From assembly GCA_903895725.1 (NCBI GenBank), contig CAITUV010000020.1, positions 94,093 through 158,092 on the forward strand: DNA of 64,000 nucleotides. The letters are read 5' to 3'. Made by a program: the position numbers and the translations under genes. Of this stretch, positions 1 to 9,786 are shown one piece after another (position 1 is the stretch's first letter; each line of letters opens with the position of its first letter). The stretch is from an uncultured Myxococcales bacterium. GTDB taxonomy: Bacteria > Myxococcota_A > UBA9042 > CAIXZC01. A model generated the notes under the pieces. The model was not told where the DNA came from and did not search any database. It saw nothing but the letters and a program-made list of their open reading frames with translations.

Positions 1-52
1 CGACCGCTTCGTCCCCGACGCAGTGAACACTTTGTCGCGAGGTGCTCACCCC

Positions 53-2494
53 ATGAACCGTGCCGTGCCCCTGACGCTCCTGCTCCTTGGCCTTGTCGGC
101 TGCGTGGACTCCCTGTCGCCCGGAGGCGTGGAGCCCCCATCATTCGAAACCAAGCTCTCGCCCCTGAAGATCGACCGGGAGTATTTTCGGGACGAGTACG
201 GGCGGTACGTCCTGCTCAACGGCGTCAACGTGGGCGGCACCAACAAGCTGCCCGTCACGCCGGCTCCGGGAGAAGACCCGAGGAAGGAGCCCATCTCCTT
301 CGTTGGTCGGCCGTTCCCCCTCGACGAGGCCGACCTCTGGTTCGACCGGATTGCGAAGTACGGGTTCAATTCCATCCGCCTGGTCGTTCCCTGGGAAGCG
401 GTCGAGCACGGCGGCCGAGGCGTCTACGACAAGGAGTACCTCGACTACATCGAGGCCATCGTGGCCAAGGCGCAGGAGCACGACATCTACGTGCTCATGA
501 ACTTCCACGAAAACCTGTTCAGCCGGTTCCTCTACACCCGCTTCAACCGCAACCCGGAGCTGGGCGAGGAAGGCTCCATCGAGAACATGCTCGGTGCGCT
601 GCTTCCCGACTCGAAGACGCTGAAGTACGACGGCACGATCACCGGTGACGGAGCACCCCGCTGGGCCGTCGAGGCCTGCCTCCCCTACAAGAACATCGAT
701 GCTCCCAACTGGGGCTCGAGCCACTTCCTGGGCAACCTCGGAATCCTCAGCAACCTCATCGCCGTGGTCAATGCGGTGGACAAGCTGACCGGCCTGACCG
801 GAGGCGACGAGGAGGAGGGCGGCGAAGGGGGCGAGGAGAGCGGCCCGTCGCTCGAGGACTTCCTCCAGGCTCTGCTCAAGAAGATGATGAGCGCCGACCC
901 GCCGATGCTTCCCTACGAAATCACCGAGACGTGCGACGTCTTTCCGTTCACCTCGTGGTGGGACAACACCCTCTTCTCCTACGACATCAACCGTTGCTAC
1001 GGTGCCTTCTTCGCTGGCGACGCGGTCATGCCTTCGCTCAACAAGTTCGAGTCGGGCGGCAAGACCTTCGAGATGAACGTCAAGGAGTATCTCCAGGGCG
1101 GGTATGCCGGTGCATGGGCCCAGGTGGCGAAACGGGTCGGCAAGTACCCCAACGTAATCGGCTACGACCTGCTCAACGAGCCGCCCGGCGGATTCCTCAT
1201 GCTGGCACTCATCACCATCTACTTCCAGGCCGACTTCGACCTGGGGGCGGTGGAGGACTTCCTGGTTTCTCTGGCCGGTACTGAGACCGGGCAGATCGTG
1301 TACCAGCTCCTCCAGGTGCTCAACGTGCTGCCGCTGCTGCCGGCCAAGAGCGACATGCCGCAGTACATGGCCCGCTACGGGACCGAGTTCAAGGCCTGGC
1401 TCCAGGAGAACCCGGATGTCTGTGAGGAGGAGACTGACGAGGCGGCAAGGACCGAGTGCCAGCAGGTCTCGTTCGTCAAGCAGCGGATCAAGAAGAGCTA
1501 CGGCGCGGACGACATCGACCTCTTCGGCGTGCTCGACTTGAACCTGAGCTTCGTAGTCAACCTGGTCGAGCTCTACGACGTCGTCTCCCAGGCCATCCGC
1601 AAGGAAGATCCCGATGCCGTCATCTGGCTGGAGCCCGGCTCCGGTGCCCTGGATACGCTCATCGGCGGGACGTTCGGTGACGTCTCGCTCTGGAAGCCCG
1701 AATCCATCGACGAGATGGTCTACTCGCCCCACTGGTACCCGGACATCTACCCGTTCCTCGGGTTCAACGCCGGACCGCGTGAGTTCACCGTCGAGGAATG
1801 GGCCGACGTGGACTTCCTCGTCGACCTGTCTGCGCCGCTGCCCGCCGTGCTCGAGACGTTCGGCGACATCCCGGTGGTCTACGGCGAGTTCGGGACCTAT
1901 TTCAACTACAACGGGATCGAGAATTCGGTGGCCAGCGACTATGCCATCTCGGCCGAGATCCTGAACAACTACTACGAGGCGTTCGAGCAGCTCAACATCG
2001 GCCGCATGCTGTGGTGCTTCTCCAAGGACAACACCCACGAGGAGGGGGACCTATGGAACTACGAGGACTTCTCGATTCTCGGCCCGGACCACGAGCCCCG
2101 GGCGGAGCTGGCCTGGATGCGCCCATACGGCAAGGCGCTCTCCGGCCGCCCGTTGGCCTCGTACTTCAACTCCGACTATCACCACTACGACCCGAAGAAG
2201 GGGGAGCCCGACCCGTGGCGCGAGTTCTATCTCTCCTTCGAAAGCAAGGAAACCGAGGCACCGACCGAGGTCTTCGTGCCGGATGTCCAGTACCCCGACG
2301 GCTTCTACGTGTGGCTTTCCGACGGCTGGGCCACGTTCGACAACGTCAACCGGGTCCTGTACTACCATCCCACAAAGGATGATCCGGAACATGTCCACGA
2401 GGTCATCATCCGACCGCCCATGGAGGGTGCGCAGCGCACCGGCTGGGCCTACTTCTTCCGCGACGGCCAGGTGGTCGTCGGCGACCGACACTAG
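53..2494 (+). CDS. GH5 endoglycoceramidase-like lipoprotein
   Basis: Predicted outer-membrane or surface glycoside hydrolase, 813 aa. The ATG at 53 is chosen over the upstream in-frame GTG at 23 because it begins a textbook lipoprotein signal peptide with Cys near residue 17. The TIM-barrel GH5 signature is clear: an N-terminal LLNGVNVGG strand, the acid/base Glu in YDLLNEPPGG (E376), and the nucleophile Glu in YGEFGTYF (E612), with SPHWYPDIYPF between them. The last ~110 residues (SDYHHYDPKKG onward) look like the C-terminal beta domain of endoglycoceramidases, which release the oligosaccharide from glycosphingolipids. That substrate is inferred from family resemblance only. An Asp/Glu/Gly-rich stretch near residues 245-265 is probably a disordered insertion. 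The gene is followed after 10 bp by an outer-membrane barrel gene, suggesting coupled hydrolysis and uptake. Confidence 0.85.
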   Translation: MNRAVPLTLLLLGLVGCVDSLSPGGVEPPSFETKLSPLKIDREYFRDEYGRYVLLNGVNVGGTNKLPVTPAPGEDPRKEPISFVGRPFPLDEADLWFDRIAKYGFNSIRLVVPWEAVEHGGRGVYDKEYLDYIEAIVAKAQEHDIYVLMNFHENLFSRFLYTRFNRNPELGEEGSIENMLGALLPDSKTLKYDGTITGDGAPRWAVEACLPYKNIDAPNWGSSHFLGNLGILSNLIAVVNAVDKLTGLTGGDEEEGGEGGEESGPSLEDFLQALLKKMMSADPPMLPYEITETCDVFPFTSWWDNTLFSYDINRCYGAFFAGDAVMPSLNKFESGGKTFEMNVKEYLQGGYAGAWAQVAKRVGKYPNVIGYDLLNEPPGGFLMLALITIYFQADFDLGAVEDFLVSLAGTETGQIVYQLLQVLNVLPLLPAKSDMPQYMARYGTEFKAWLQENPDVCEEETDEAARTECQQVSFVKQRIKKSYGADDIDLFGVLDLNLSFVVNLVELYDVVSQAIRKEDPDAVIWLEPGSGALDTLIGGTFGDVSLWKPESIDEMVYSPHWYPDIYPFLGFNAGPREFTVEEWADVDFLVDLSAPLPAVLETFGDIPVVYGEFGTYFNYNGIENSVASDYAISAEILNNYYEAFEQLNIGRMLWCFSKDNTHEEGDLWNYEDFSILGPDHEPRAELAWMRPYGKALSGRPLASYFNSDYHHYDPKKGEPDPWREFYLSFESKETEAPTEVFVPDVQYPDGFYVWLSDGWATFDNVNRVLYYHPTKDDPEHVHEVIIRPPMEGAQRTGWAYFFRDGQVVVGDRH

Positions 2495-2504
2495 GAGGAA
2501 AGCC

Positions 2505-3971
2505 ATGAGAACCCTGCTTGGAGCCTTTCTCCTGGTGACGGTGATGTCGGGACCGGCCTTGTCCACGGCCGTGGCGCAGGAAACGCCATCGACCATTGAA
2601 CCGGCCTCCCCCCCCTCAGTCCTTCCCCCCGGCCTGGTCAGGAAGTCCTCCCTGCCCCGCCAGGTGGACTTCACGCTCGAGCTGGCCAACCTGTTCGTGA
2701 TTCGCAACGACGGCGACTTCGACCGCTCAGACCCGATCTACGACAAGTACGGACAGCCGGAAGGCTTCCTGGCCACGTTCCTGCATCCCTGTCTCGGCGT
2801 GCGCCTCGGTGAGCAGCTTCGATTCTTCTATGAAACCGAGATCGGCATGGACCTGTGGAGTGAGAAGAACCCCGATGTCTGGCTCGGCATGGAGGATTCC
2901 CGGGGCCTCTCGATCAAGCAGCGCGAGATCTGGGGCGAGCTGACGCTGGACGACTGGTACGTCAAGGCCGGCTTCCAGCGCATGCTCGATGCCACCGGGC
3001 TGTTCGTGAATCACTGGATCGGAGCGGTGCGGGCCGGCTACGGTCTTCCGGGCGAGAGCCGTATCGTGGCCAGCTTCGGCCAGTTCCCGGACCAGACGCA
3101 CGAGGGGTGGACGTGGGGACAGACCTTCGGCGATTTCCGCACGGACGTCCTGCTCAGTGCCCTGGACGGAACCTGGAAGTTCAACGACATGCTGGCGCTC
3201 GATGCCGGGGCCTACTACCTCCGGGACGGCTCGCGGGTCGACATGCTGCGGCAGCTCGGGGCCGTGGCCCTGGCGTTCCGGGCCAAGGGGGAGGCGTGGG
3301 ATGCCTCCATCGGAGTCATCTCCCAGTTCGGTCGTGCAGAGAACTCGGCACAGGCAGCGGACACGGGGATTGCCAATGCGGCCACCGCCGACGAGGCGGG
3401 CACCGTTCCGTTTGCCGGTGAAGACGCCGGGCTCTTCGGCTGGGCCGCTGAGGCAAGGGCATCCGGCAGGCTCTCCATCGTGACGCTCAAGGGCGGCCTC
3501 GCCGCGCTGAGTGCAGACGACGCGGCCGAAGGCAACGACTCCCTGGGCTTCCTCTGGTCCGGGAAGCGGCAGAGCCGCAGCCTGCTCCTGTCCGAGAACG
3601 AGACCCGGGACATCGGCGACAACGTCGACGAGAAGATGGGGACCTTCGACGGATGGTTCTACGAGATGAGAACGGGCCTCCTGTCCGCGGATCTTGGCCT
3701 GTACGTGGATCCGTTGAAGTGGCTGACCGTGGGGGCCGTGACCGAAGTCATGGCAACCATGAACCCGGACAATGCGCTCGGCAACCGCTTTGCCGGCTGG
3801 GAGGGGGAGATGCTCGTGGACTTCCACCTCCTCGACGGGGCCTTCCAGGTGCAGCTCGTGGGCGGACTCCTCGTGCCGGGGGCAGCCGCCTCTGCGTACG
3901 TCAACGCCATCGACGTCAATGCCACCGACAGCCTCTACTTCGGCCAGACGGCGGTTCTGATGTACTTCTGA
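2505..3971 (+). CDS. outer-membrane beta-barrel protein (porin-like)
   Basis: 488-aa exported protein. The ATG at 2505 follows an AGGAGG ribosome-binding site that overlaps the stop of the GH5 gene, and it starts a cleavable signal peptide ending ALSTAVAQ. The mature part is built of alternating amphipathic strands (for example KAGFQRMLDATGLFVNHW) with many Tyr/Trp/Gly, and it ends in LMYF. A terminal Phe is the usual recognition signal for barrel assembly. The region near residues 130-160 (LSIKQREIWGEL) recalls alginate-export and other sugar porins, but the specificity is unknown. The 10-bp gap to the GH5 gene suggests they are co-transcribed and that the pore takes up products of the enzyme. 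A second glycosidase/barrel pair lies at 25850-29433. Confidence 0.75.
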   Translation: MRTLLGAFLLVTVMSGPALSTAVAQETPSTIEPASPPSVLPPGLVRKSSLPRQVDFTLELANLFVIRNDGDFDRSDPIYDKYGQPEGFLATFLHPCLGVRLGEQLRFFYETEIGMDLWSEKNPDVWLGMEDSRGLSIKQREIWGELTLDDWYVKAGFQRMLDATGLFVNHWIGAVRAGYGLPGESRIVASFGQFPDQTHEGWTWGQTFGDFRTDVLLSALDGTWKFNDMLALDAGAYYLRDGSRVDMLRQLGAVALAFRAKGEAWDASIGVISQFGRAENSAQAADTGIANAATADEAGTVPFAGEDAGLFGWAAEARASGRLSIVTLKGGLAALSADDAAEGNDSLGFLWSGKRQSRSLLLSENETRDIGDNVDEKMGTFDGWFYEMRTGLLSADLGLYVDPLKWLTVGAVTEVMATMNPDNALGNRFAGWEGEMLVDFHLLDGAFQVQLVGGLLVPGAAASAYVNAIDVNATDSLYFGQTAVLMYF

Positions 3972-4033
3972 TGTTTATGGAGTTCCGGTCTTGGGACGAC
4001 ACGGTCGGACATCGACCGCAGGCGAGGTGAGAC

Positions 4034-7000
4034 ATGAAGCGTCTGAATCTGCTCGACGTGGCCAGGGAAAGGGTCGTGGTGCTGGACGGCGCCATGGGGA
4101 CGTCGATCCAGGCTGCGCAGCTGAGCCCCGATGACTTCCAGGGCAAGGACGGCTGCAACGAGCTGCTCGTCGTCACACGTCCAGATACCATCCGTTCCAT
4201 TCATGCCGGCTTCCTGCGAGTCGGTTGCGACGTCGTGGAGACAAATACGTTCGGTGCCAACCGGGTCGTGCTGGCGGAATACGGAATTGCAGACCGGACC
4301 GAAGAGCTGAACCACAAGGCCGCCGCACTGGCCAGAGCGGTCGCCGATGATTTCTCGACTCCGGCTCAGCCCCGCTTCGTGCTGGGAAGCGTGGGACCTG
4401 GAACCAAGCTCCCGTCGCTCGGGCAGATCTCGTTCGACGACCTGGCCGGTGCGTTTCTCCCCCAGATGCGGGGTCTTCTGGCGGGCGGAGTTGACGCCAT
4501 CTGCATCGAGACCTGCCAGGACCTGCTGCAGATCAAGGCTGCCATCGATGCGGCCCGCACCGCGTTTTCCGAGTCGGGTATGTCCGTTCCTCTCTTTGTC
4601 TCCATCACCATCGAGAGCACGGGGACCATGCTCGTCGGCTCCGACGTCCAGGCTGCGGTGGCTTCGCTCTGGCCGCTCGGCGTGGAAGTGATCGGGCTGA
4701 ACTGTGCGACCGGCCCCTCGGCCATGAAGCGGCACGTCGAGCAGCTCGGCCGCATCGGCCCCGAGCTGCTCATGGCCATGCCCAATGCCGGATTGCCCGA
4801 GAACGTCGGTGGAGAAGTCGTCTATCGCCTCACCCCCGAGGAGTTCGGCCGGTGGGTGGAGGGCTTCGTCCGGGAAGACGGATTTCGTTTCGTCGGCGGT
4901 TGCTGCGGCACCACTCCGGCGCATCTGGGAGAGCTGGTCCGTCGAGTTTCCGGCATCATTCCCCCCAAGCGTGCGGTGCGCCGGTCAGGCGAGGTTTCGA
5001 GCCTGTTCCAGGCGGTTCCGCTGCGCCAGGTTCCCGCCCCGCTCCTGGTCGGAGAGCGAGCCAATGCCAACGGCAGCAAGGAGTTTCGCGAGCGGCTGCT
5101 TGCCGATGACGTGGACGGCATGCTGGCCGTCGCCCGTGAGCAGGAGGAAGGCGGGGCCCATCTCCTGGACGTCTCCGTCGCATACGTCGGCCGCAACGAG
5201 TCGGACGACATGGCACGATTCGTCTCCAGGCTCGTCCAGACCAACCGCCTCCCGCTTTCCATCGATTCCACCGATCCTGCGGTCATCGAGGCAGCGCTCA
5301 AGCTCTGCGGCGGGCGATGTCTGATCAACTCTATCAACCTGGAAGACGGGACCGGACGGTTCGACCGGATTGCGGCGCTTGCCCGGCGCCATGGGGCGGC
5401 GCTGGTTGCTCTGGCCATCGACGAGAAGGGCATGGCCATGACCTCGGAGCGCAAGCTCGAGGTGGCCGAGCGCATCCTGGACCGGTGCGTCAGCGTGCAT
5501 GGACTCGAGCCCCAGGACCTGGTCTTCGACATGCTCACCTTCACGGTGGCCAGCGGGGATCCCTCGACCCGGAAGGCCGCGGTGGAGACTCTGGATGCGC
5601 TCGAGCGGTTCAAGCGCCGCCATCCCGAGGTGCACACGCTGCTGGGGGTCAGCAACGTGTCGTTCGGCCTCAAGCCGGCAGCCAGGCGCGTCCTGACCAG
5701 CGTGTTCCTGCACATGGCCGTGGAGCGGGGCCTCGACCAGGCCATCGTCAACGCCCGCTCCATTCTCCCGCTCTACCGGATCGAGCCGGCTTACCGGGCG
5801 GCAGCGCTGCGGCTGCTCAACGACGAGAGGGAGACCGGGGGCGACCCGCTCGCCGAATTCATGGGGCTGTTCGAAGGGATGAGCAACTCCCGTCCCAGCG
5901 AAGCGCGCGTGCTCGAGGAGATTCCGCCGGACCGCCGCCTGTTCCGGATGGTCGTGGACGGTACGTTGAACGGCCTCCCCGCTCTCCTCGATCAGTTGGT
6001 CGAGTCCGGCCGCGACCCGCTGGGCCTCATCAACACGCTGCTCATTCCGGCGATGAAGGAGGTGGGGGATCTGTTCGGCTCCGGCCAGATGCAGCTCCCC
6101 TTCGTCCTCCAGTCGGCACAGGTCATGAAAGCAGCCGTGAGCCACCTCCAGAAGCACATGGAGGGAAGCCAGACCCACCGACGGGGGACCCTGGTGCTGG
6201 CCACGGTCAAAGGAGACGTCCACGACATCGGCAAGAACCTCGTCGAGATCATCGTCTCGAACAACGGTTTCCAGGTGATCAACCTGGGAACCAAGGTTGA
6301 AGTGGAGGAGATGATCAAGGCCGCTGCCGAGCACAATGCCGACGCCATCGGCATGAGTGGCCTGCTGGTGAAGTCGACCGTGATCATGAAGGAGAACCTC
6401 GAGGAGATGAGAAGGCGCGGCCTCTCGCTCCCCGTCCTGCTCGGAGGCGCAGCCCTGACACGGGGCTATGTGGAGGGCCCACTGCGCTCCAGCTACGGTC
6501 CTTCCGTACATTACTGCCAGGATGCCTTCGACGGCCTGGCCGAGATGGTGCGCATCGAGAAGGCGGCCGGGGCAACGCAGCCGGCTGAGGTGCCCCCCAC
6601 AGACCCCGTCGGAGCTCCGGCGCAGCGACCTGCCCGCCTCCATGTGAAGGCCCTGGGCGGCGGAGACGAGCTTCCGGCCCCGGACATCGACCGCACCATC
6701 CCAGTGCCCGTGCCGCCGTTCTTCGGCACCCGACTGCTTGACGCCATCCCCCACGACGAGGTGTTCTCCCTGCTCAACGAGACAACCCTGTTTCGCGGCC
6801 AGTGGAGGTACCGTCGAGGCAACCTGTCAGGGGAGCAGTATGAAGACTTGCTCGAGCGGGAGGTCCGCCCGGTCCTGGCCGAGCTGACCCGGAAGGCCAA
6901 AGCCGAAGGGCTTCTCCAGCCCAGGGCGGTGTATGGCTACTTCCGCTGCGTGTCGAGAGGGCGCACCCTGGTCCTGCTCGACGAGGCAGGCGGCCCATCC

Positions 7001-7492
7001 ACACTCCTGGCGTTCCCGAGACGACGGACGGCACCACACCTCTCGATTGCCGACTACTTCCGGCCGGAGGGGGGAGAAACCGACGTGGTTGCCCTGTTCG
7101 CCGTGACCGCAGGAGCGATTGCGGCCCAGGAGGTCCAGCGCCTCTACAAGCAGAACCGGTACAGGGACTACCTCCACCTTCACGGGCTTGCAGTCGAGAC
7201 GGCCGAGGCCACCGCCGAGTGGCTGCACCGCCGCATCCGGCAGGAGCTGGGCATCGCCCGGGATGACGGGGAGGGAACGCAGGCGATGGTCCGGCAGGGA
7301 TACCGCGGCAGCCGCTACAGCTTCGGCTATCCGGCCTGCCCCGACCTCGAGCTGCAGCGCCCGCTCTTCTCCCTGCTGCAGCCGCAAAGGGCCGGCATCA
7401 CCCTCTCGGAAACGCTCCAGATGGTCCCCGAGTACTCGGTATCCGCCCTGGTGGCCCATCATCCTGCTGCACGCTACTTCGATCTCGGCTAG
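4034..7492 (+). CDS. metH: cobalamin-dependent methionine synthase
   Basis: Transfers a methyl group from methyl-tetrahydrofolate through cob(I)alamin to homocysteine in the cytoplasm. All modules of full-length MetH are present in 1152 aa (E. coli has 1227): the homocysteine domain with zinc ligands C224 (GLNCATG) and C290/C291 (GGCCG); a pterin-binding barrel around 330-600 ([15 protein letters not shown] onward); a B12 cap around 620-710; a Rossmann B12 domain with GDVHDIGKN, where H730 is the lower cobalt ligand; and the C-terminal AdoMet reactivation domain with GYPACPD around residue 1102. The ATG at 4034 has a GAGGTGAG site just upstream. Only 62 bp separate it from the previous gene and I see no cobalamin riboswitch there. 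A rubredoxin gene follows after 10 bp and may feed electrons to the reactivation step (inference). Confidence 0.97.
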   Translation: MKRLNLLDVARERVVVLDGAMGTSIQAAQLSPDDFQGKDGCNELLVVTRPDTIRSIHAGFLRVGCDVVETNTFGANRVVLAEYGIADRTEELNHKAAALARAVADDFSTPAQPRFVLGSVGPGTKLPSLGQISFDDLAGAFLPQMRGLLAGGVDAICIETCQDLLQIKAAIDAARTAFSESGMSVPLFVSITIESTGTMLVGSDVQAAVASLWPLGVEVIGLNCATGPSAMKRHVEQLGRIGPELLMAMPNAGLPENVGGEVVYRLTPEEFGRWVEGFVREDGFRFVGGCCGTTPAHLGELVRRVSGIIPPKRAVRRSGEVSSLFQAVPLRQVPAPLLVGERANANGSKEFRERLLADDVDGMLAVAREQEEGGAHLLDVSVAYVGRNESDDMARFVSRLVQTNRLPLSIDSTDPAVIEAALKLCGGRCLINSINLEDGTGRFDRIAALARRHGAALVALAIDEKGMAMTSERKLEVAERILDRCVSVHGLEPQDLVFDMLTFTVASGDPSTRKAAVETLDALERFKRRHPEVHTLLGVSNVSFGLKPAARRVLTSVFLHMAVERGLDQAIVNARSILPLYRIEPAYRAAALRLLNDERETGGDPLAEFMGLFEGMSNSRPSEARVLEEIPPDRRLFRMVVDGTLNGLPALLDQLVESGRDPLGLINTLLIPAMKEVGDLFGSGQMQLPFVLQSAQVMKAAVSHLQKHMEGSQTHRRGTLVLATVKGDVHDIGKNLVEIIVSNNGFQVINLGTKVEVEEMIKAAAEHNADAIGMSGLLVKSTVIMKENLEEMRRRGLSLPVLLGGAALTRGYVEGPLRSSYGPSVHYCQDAFDGLAEMVRIEKAAGATQPAEVPPTDPVGAPAQRPARLHVKALGGGDELPAPDIDRTIPVPVPPFFGTRLLDAIPHDEVFSLLNETTLFRGQWRYRRGNLSGEQYEDLLEREVRPVLAELTRKAKAEGLLQPRAVYGYFRCVSRGRTLVLLDEAGGPSTLLAFPRRRTAPHLSIADYFRPEGGETDVVALFAVTAGAIAAQEVQRLYKQNRYRDYLHLHGLAVETAEATAEWLHRRIRQELGIARDDGEGTQAMVRQGYRGSRYSFGYPACPDLELQRPLFSLLQPQRAGITLSETLQMVPEYSVSALVAHHPAARYFDLG

Positions 7493-7502
7493 GAGGAATG
7501 CC

Positions 7503-7661
7503 ATGGACCGCTACGTTTGCGTGAGTTGCGGCTACATCTACGACCCGGCCGACGGAGACCCGACGGCCGGAATCCCACCCGCGACCCCGTTCGAGGAACT
7601 TCCCGACGACTGGCGCTGCCCGATGTGCTATGTTTCGAAGGACGAGTTCGACCGCCTGTGA
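7503..7661 (+). CDS. rubredoxin
   Basis: A 52-aa one-iron electron carrier. Both Cys pairs of the rubredoxin knuckles are present: C6/C9 in [10 protein letters not shown] and C39/C42 in WRCPMC. The family core ([10 protein letters not shown], the [16 protein letters not shown] stretch) is intact and the length is normal (52-55 aa). The ATG at 7503 is preceded by an AGGAGG site formed around the metH stop codon, so translation is probably coupled to metH. Rubredoxins usually serve oxygen or peroxide detoxification, or other redox partners in microaerobic and anaerobic bacteria. The neighbouring MetH needs reductive reactivation, so it is a candidate partner; in E. coli flavodoxin does this. 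Confidence 0.97.
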   Translation: MDRYVCVSCGYIYDPADGDPTAGIPPATPFEELPDDWRCPMCYVSKDEFDRL

Positions 7662-7677
7662 CAGGCCGAGGTGGAGA

Positions 7678-9750
7678 ATGAGAGCATTCGGTCAGTGGCT
7701 GGTCCTGGTGCTGCTCATCGCCCTGTCTGCCTGCCGGGAGAACGGTCCTGGTGCCGATGCGTCCGGCGGGAAAGCCACTCCTTCCCCGGCGGATGGAGGC
7801 ACCTCGCCCTCCGGTGCCCGGCCCGCCGATTCCGGCCCTGCGGTTTCTCCGCCTCCCCCCACGTTTGCCTCCCAGGTGCCCGACCTCCGCAAGCAGGTCC
7901 GAGAGGCCTCGCTCCAGTCGTGGGTCAAGGTGGATGACGACATCCCGTTCTATCGAATCGAAGCCGCGTTCGACCCCGATTTCCTTACGTATCACGGCCG
8001 GATGGACCTCTGGGTCAAGAACCGGAGCATGAAGCCCTGGGACAAGCTGGTGTTTCACCTCTACCCCAACTTCCCCGCCATTTCCGGGGACCTGAAGAGC
8101 CTCAAGGTCACGTCGGCCGCCTCACCCGCGACCCCTCGACCGGGCTCTGGGCAGGCCATCGACCATCGCACATCGACCATTCCTCCTACCCGCTTCGAGC
8201 TCCCGCTGGCGGAGCCCCTTGCCCCGGGGGCCGAGACCACCGTCACCCTCGAATTCTCAGGCCTGGTCAAGCGCTTCCCCGCCCCCGCAGAGGGACCTGT
8301 CGGTGAGCTTTGGAGCTCCGTCTCCGATTTGCTCAGCGGCGGCTCCGGGGATTGGGGGCTGTTCTCGTACAGCTCGGGAATCCTGTCCCTGTCGCTCTGG
8401 TATCCGGTCCTGGCGGTCTACGACGAGCAGGAAGGCTGGGACATCGCTGAGCCTTCGGGAATCGGCGACTTCGCCTACTTCGACGTCGCAGACCACCTCG
8501 TCACGGTGCATCTGGGGGACGGCTTTGAGCTCGTCACGAGCGGGACACTGATCCCGAACGACCCCAACGCTCCCTCCGAATCCGACAGTGCGCCAACCTC
8601 ACGTGCCGGGTCCGGCGGTGCACCCGCTGCGCTCACCTCGCCCGACCGCCTGCCCGCCACGTGGACCTTTGCTGCGGGTGCATCCCGTGAATTCACCGTC
8701 ACGGCCAGCAAGGCGTTCGAGACCTCCACGGCCACGGCGGGCAGCAAGGGAACCGTCCGCATCCGCTCGGTGGCGCTGGCGGGCGAAGCCACTACCCGGC
8801 AGCTCGTTCTCGATGCTGCAGTGGACTCGTTCAATGCCTACGAGGCGCTGTTCGGCCCCTATCCCTACACCGAGCTCGACGTCGTCCGCACCGACCTGCG
8901 CGGGGGAGTGGGAGGCGTCGAGTTCCCGGGCCTCGTGACCATTGCGGGCATGCTCTACATGGACGAGCTCTCCGAGAGCTTTGCCGACATGCGCCGCACG
9001 TTCGAATCCCGCTTCATGAAGGAGGCCGTGGCGTTCGTCGTGTCCCACGAGGTCGCACACCAGTGGTGGAATGCGGTCGTCGGCTCCCACTGCCGCAACC
9101 ATCCCTTCGTCGACGAGGCCCTCGCCAACTACAGCTCCGTCCTGTTCTTCGAGAGGCGATACGGGGCCGAGGCAGCGCAACGCCAGATCCTGTTCGAGCT
9201 CGAGCTTCCGTACCAGCTCCACCGGTTCTTCGGCGGAGCCGACATGCCCGTGGATCAGCCTTCCGATGCGTTCCTGGACCTGGTGGGTTACAGTGCCATC
9301 GTCTACGGCAAGGGGGGGATGTTCCTCAAGGCGGTGAGGGACGCCATCGGTCTTGAGGCCTTCTCCGCCGGGCTCTCCTCCTACTACGAGAAGAACCTGT
9401 TCCGCATCGCGACCCCGGAGATTCTGGTCACGACTCTTGAATCCTCCTCTCCCCGGGGCGCTCAGGTGCGGGAGCTTTCGCTCCGCTGGCTCGCCGGCTC
9501 GCACGGGGACGAAGATGTCGGGCGGCTCGATGTGGGCGAGTTCCTTCCCGTCCTGCTCAAGGAGCTGGACGTCGAGCTGGACGGATGGGTGCTCCAGACG
9601 CTTTCCGAACCGGGATTCTGGGAGCTCATCAAGATGGCGGACAACCTGGTCACGGGCAAGGGCGATCCATTCGAAGGAGTGGACTCCGACAAGATCCTGA
9701 GCTGGGCGGAAGGGGTGGCCAAGAAGCTTATTTTCGACATGCTACTGTAG
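7678..9750 (+). CDS. M1-family zinc metallopeptidase lipoprotein
   Basis: 690-aa putative aminopeptidase of the gluzincin M1 family, exported and lipidated. The ATG at 7678 (site GAGGTGGAG) opens a signal peptide with lipobox LSAC. A Pro/Ser/Ala-rich linker follows, then the M1 N-terminal beta-saddle (around residues 80-330) and the catalytic domain. The zinc site is complete: H457-E458-x-x-H461 in HEVAHQWW and E480 in VDEALANYSS, at the canonical spacing. The usual exopeptidase motif GAMEN reads GGVEFPGL here, close to the GGMEYP variant of many bacterial members. No large C-terminal helical domain of the classical kind is obvious beyond ~150 residues. It probably trims peptides outside the inner membrane. 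It sits 16 bp after the rubredoxin gene. Confidence 0.9.
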   Translation: MRAFGQWLVLVLLIALSACRENGPGADASGGKATPSPADGGTSPSGARPADSGPAVSPPPPTFASQVPDLRKQVREASLQSWVKVDDDIPFYRIEAAFDPDFLTYHGRMDLWVKNRSMKPWDKLVFHLYPNFPAISGDLKSLKVTSAASPATPRPGSGQAIDHRTSTIPPTRFELPLAEPLAPGAETTVTLEFSGLVKRFPAPAEGPVGELWSSVSDLLSGGSGDWGLFSYSSGILSLSLWYPVLAVYDEQEGWDIAEPSGIGDFAYFDVADHLVTVHLGDGFELVTSGTLIPNDPNAPSESDSAPTSRAGSGGAPAALTSPDRLPATWTFAAGASREFTVTASKAFETSTATAGSKGTVRIRSVALAGEATTRQLVLDAAVDSFNAYEALFGPYPYTELDVVRTDLRGGVGGVEFPGLVTIAGMLYMDELSESFADMRRTFESRFMKEAVAFVVSHEVAHQWWNAVVGSHCRNHPFVDEALANYSSVLFFERRYGAEAAQRQILFELELPYQLHRFFGGADMPVDQPSDAFLDLVGYSAIVYGKGGMFLKAVRDAIGLEAFSAGLSSYYEKNLFRIATPEILVTTLESSSPRGAQVRELSLRWLAGSHGDEDVGRLDVGEFLPVLLKELDVELDGWVLQTLSEPGFWELIKMADNLVTGKGDPFEGVDSDKILSWAEGVAKKLIFDMLL

Positions 9751-9786
9751 TGCCCCGGGGAAGCCCGAGGCGGGAGATTGATCTTG

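Noticed and set aside
140..2038. 632-codon minus-strand open frame opposite the GH5 gene
   Set aside because: A shadow of the GH5 gene; Val/Asp/Glu/Arg-rich with no signal or domain.
3972..4033. Cobalamin riboswitch before metH
   Set aside because: The gap is only 62 bp, too short, and has no recognisable B12-box.
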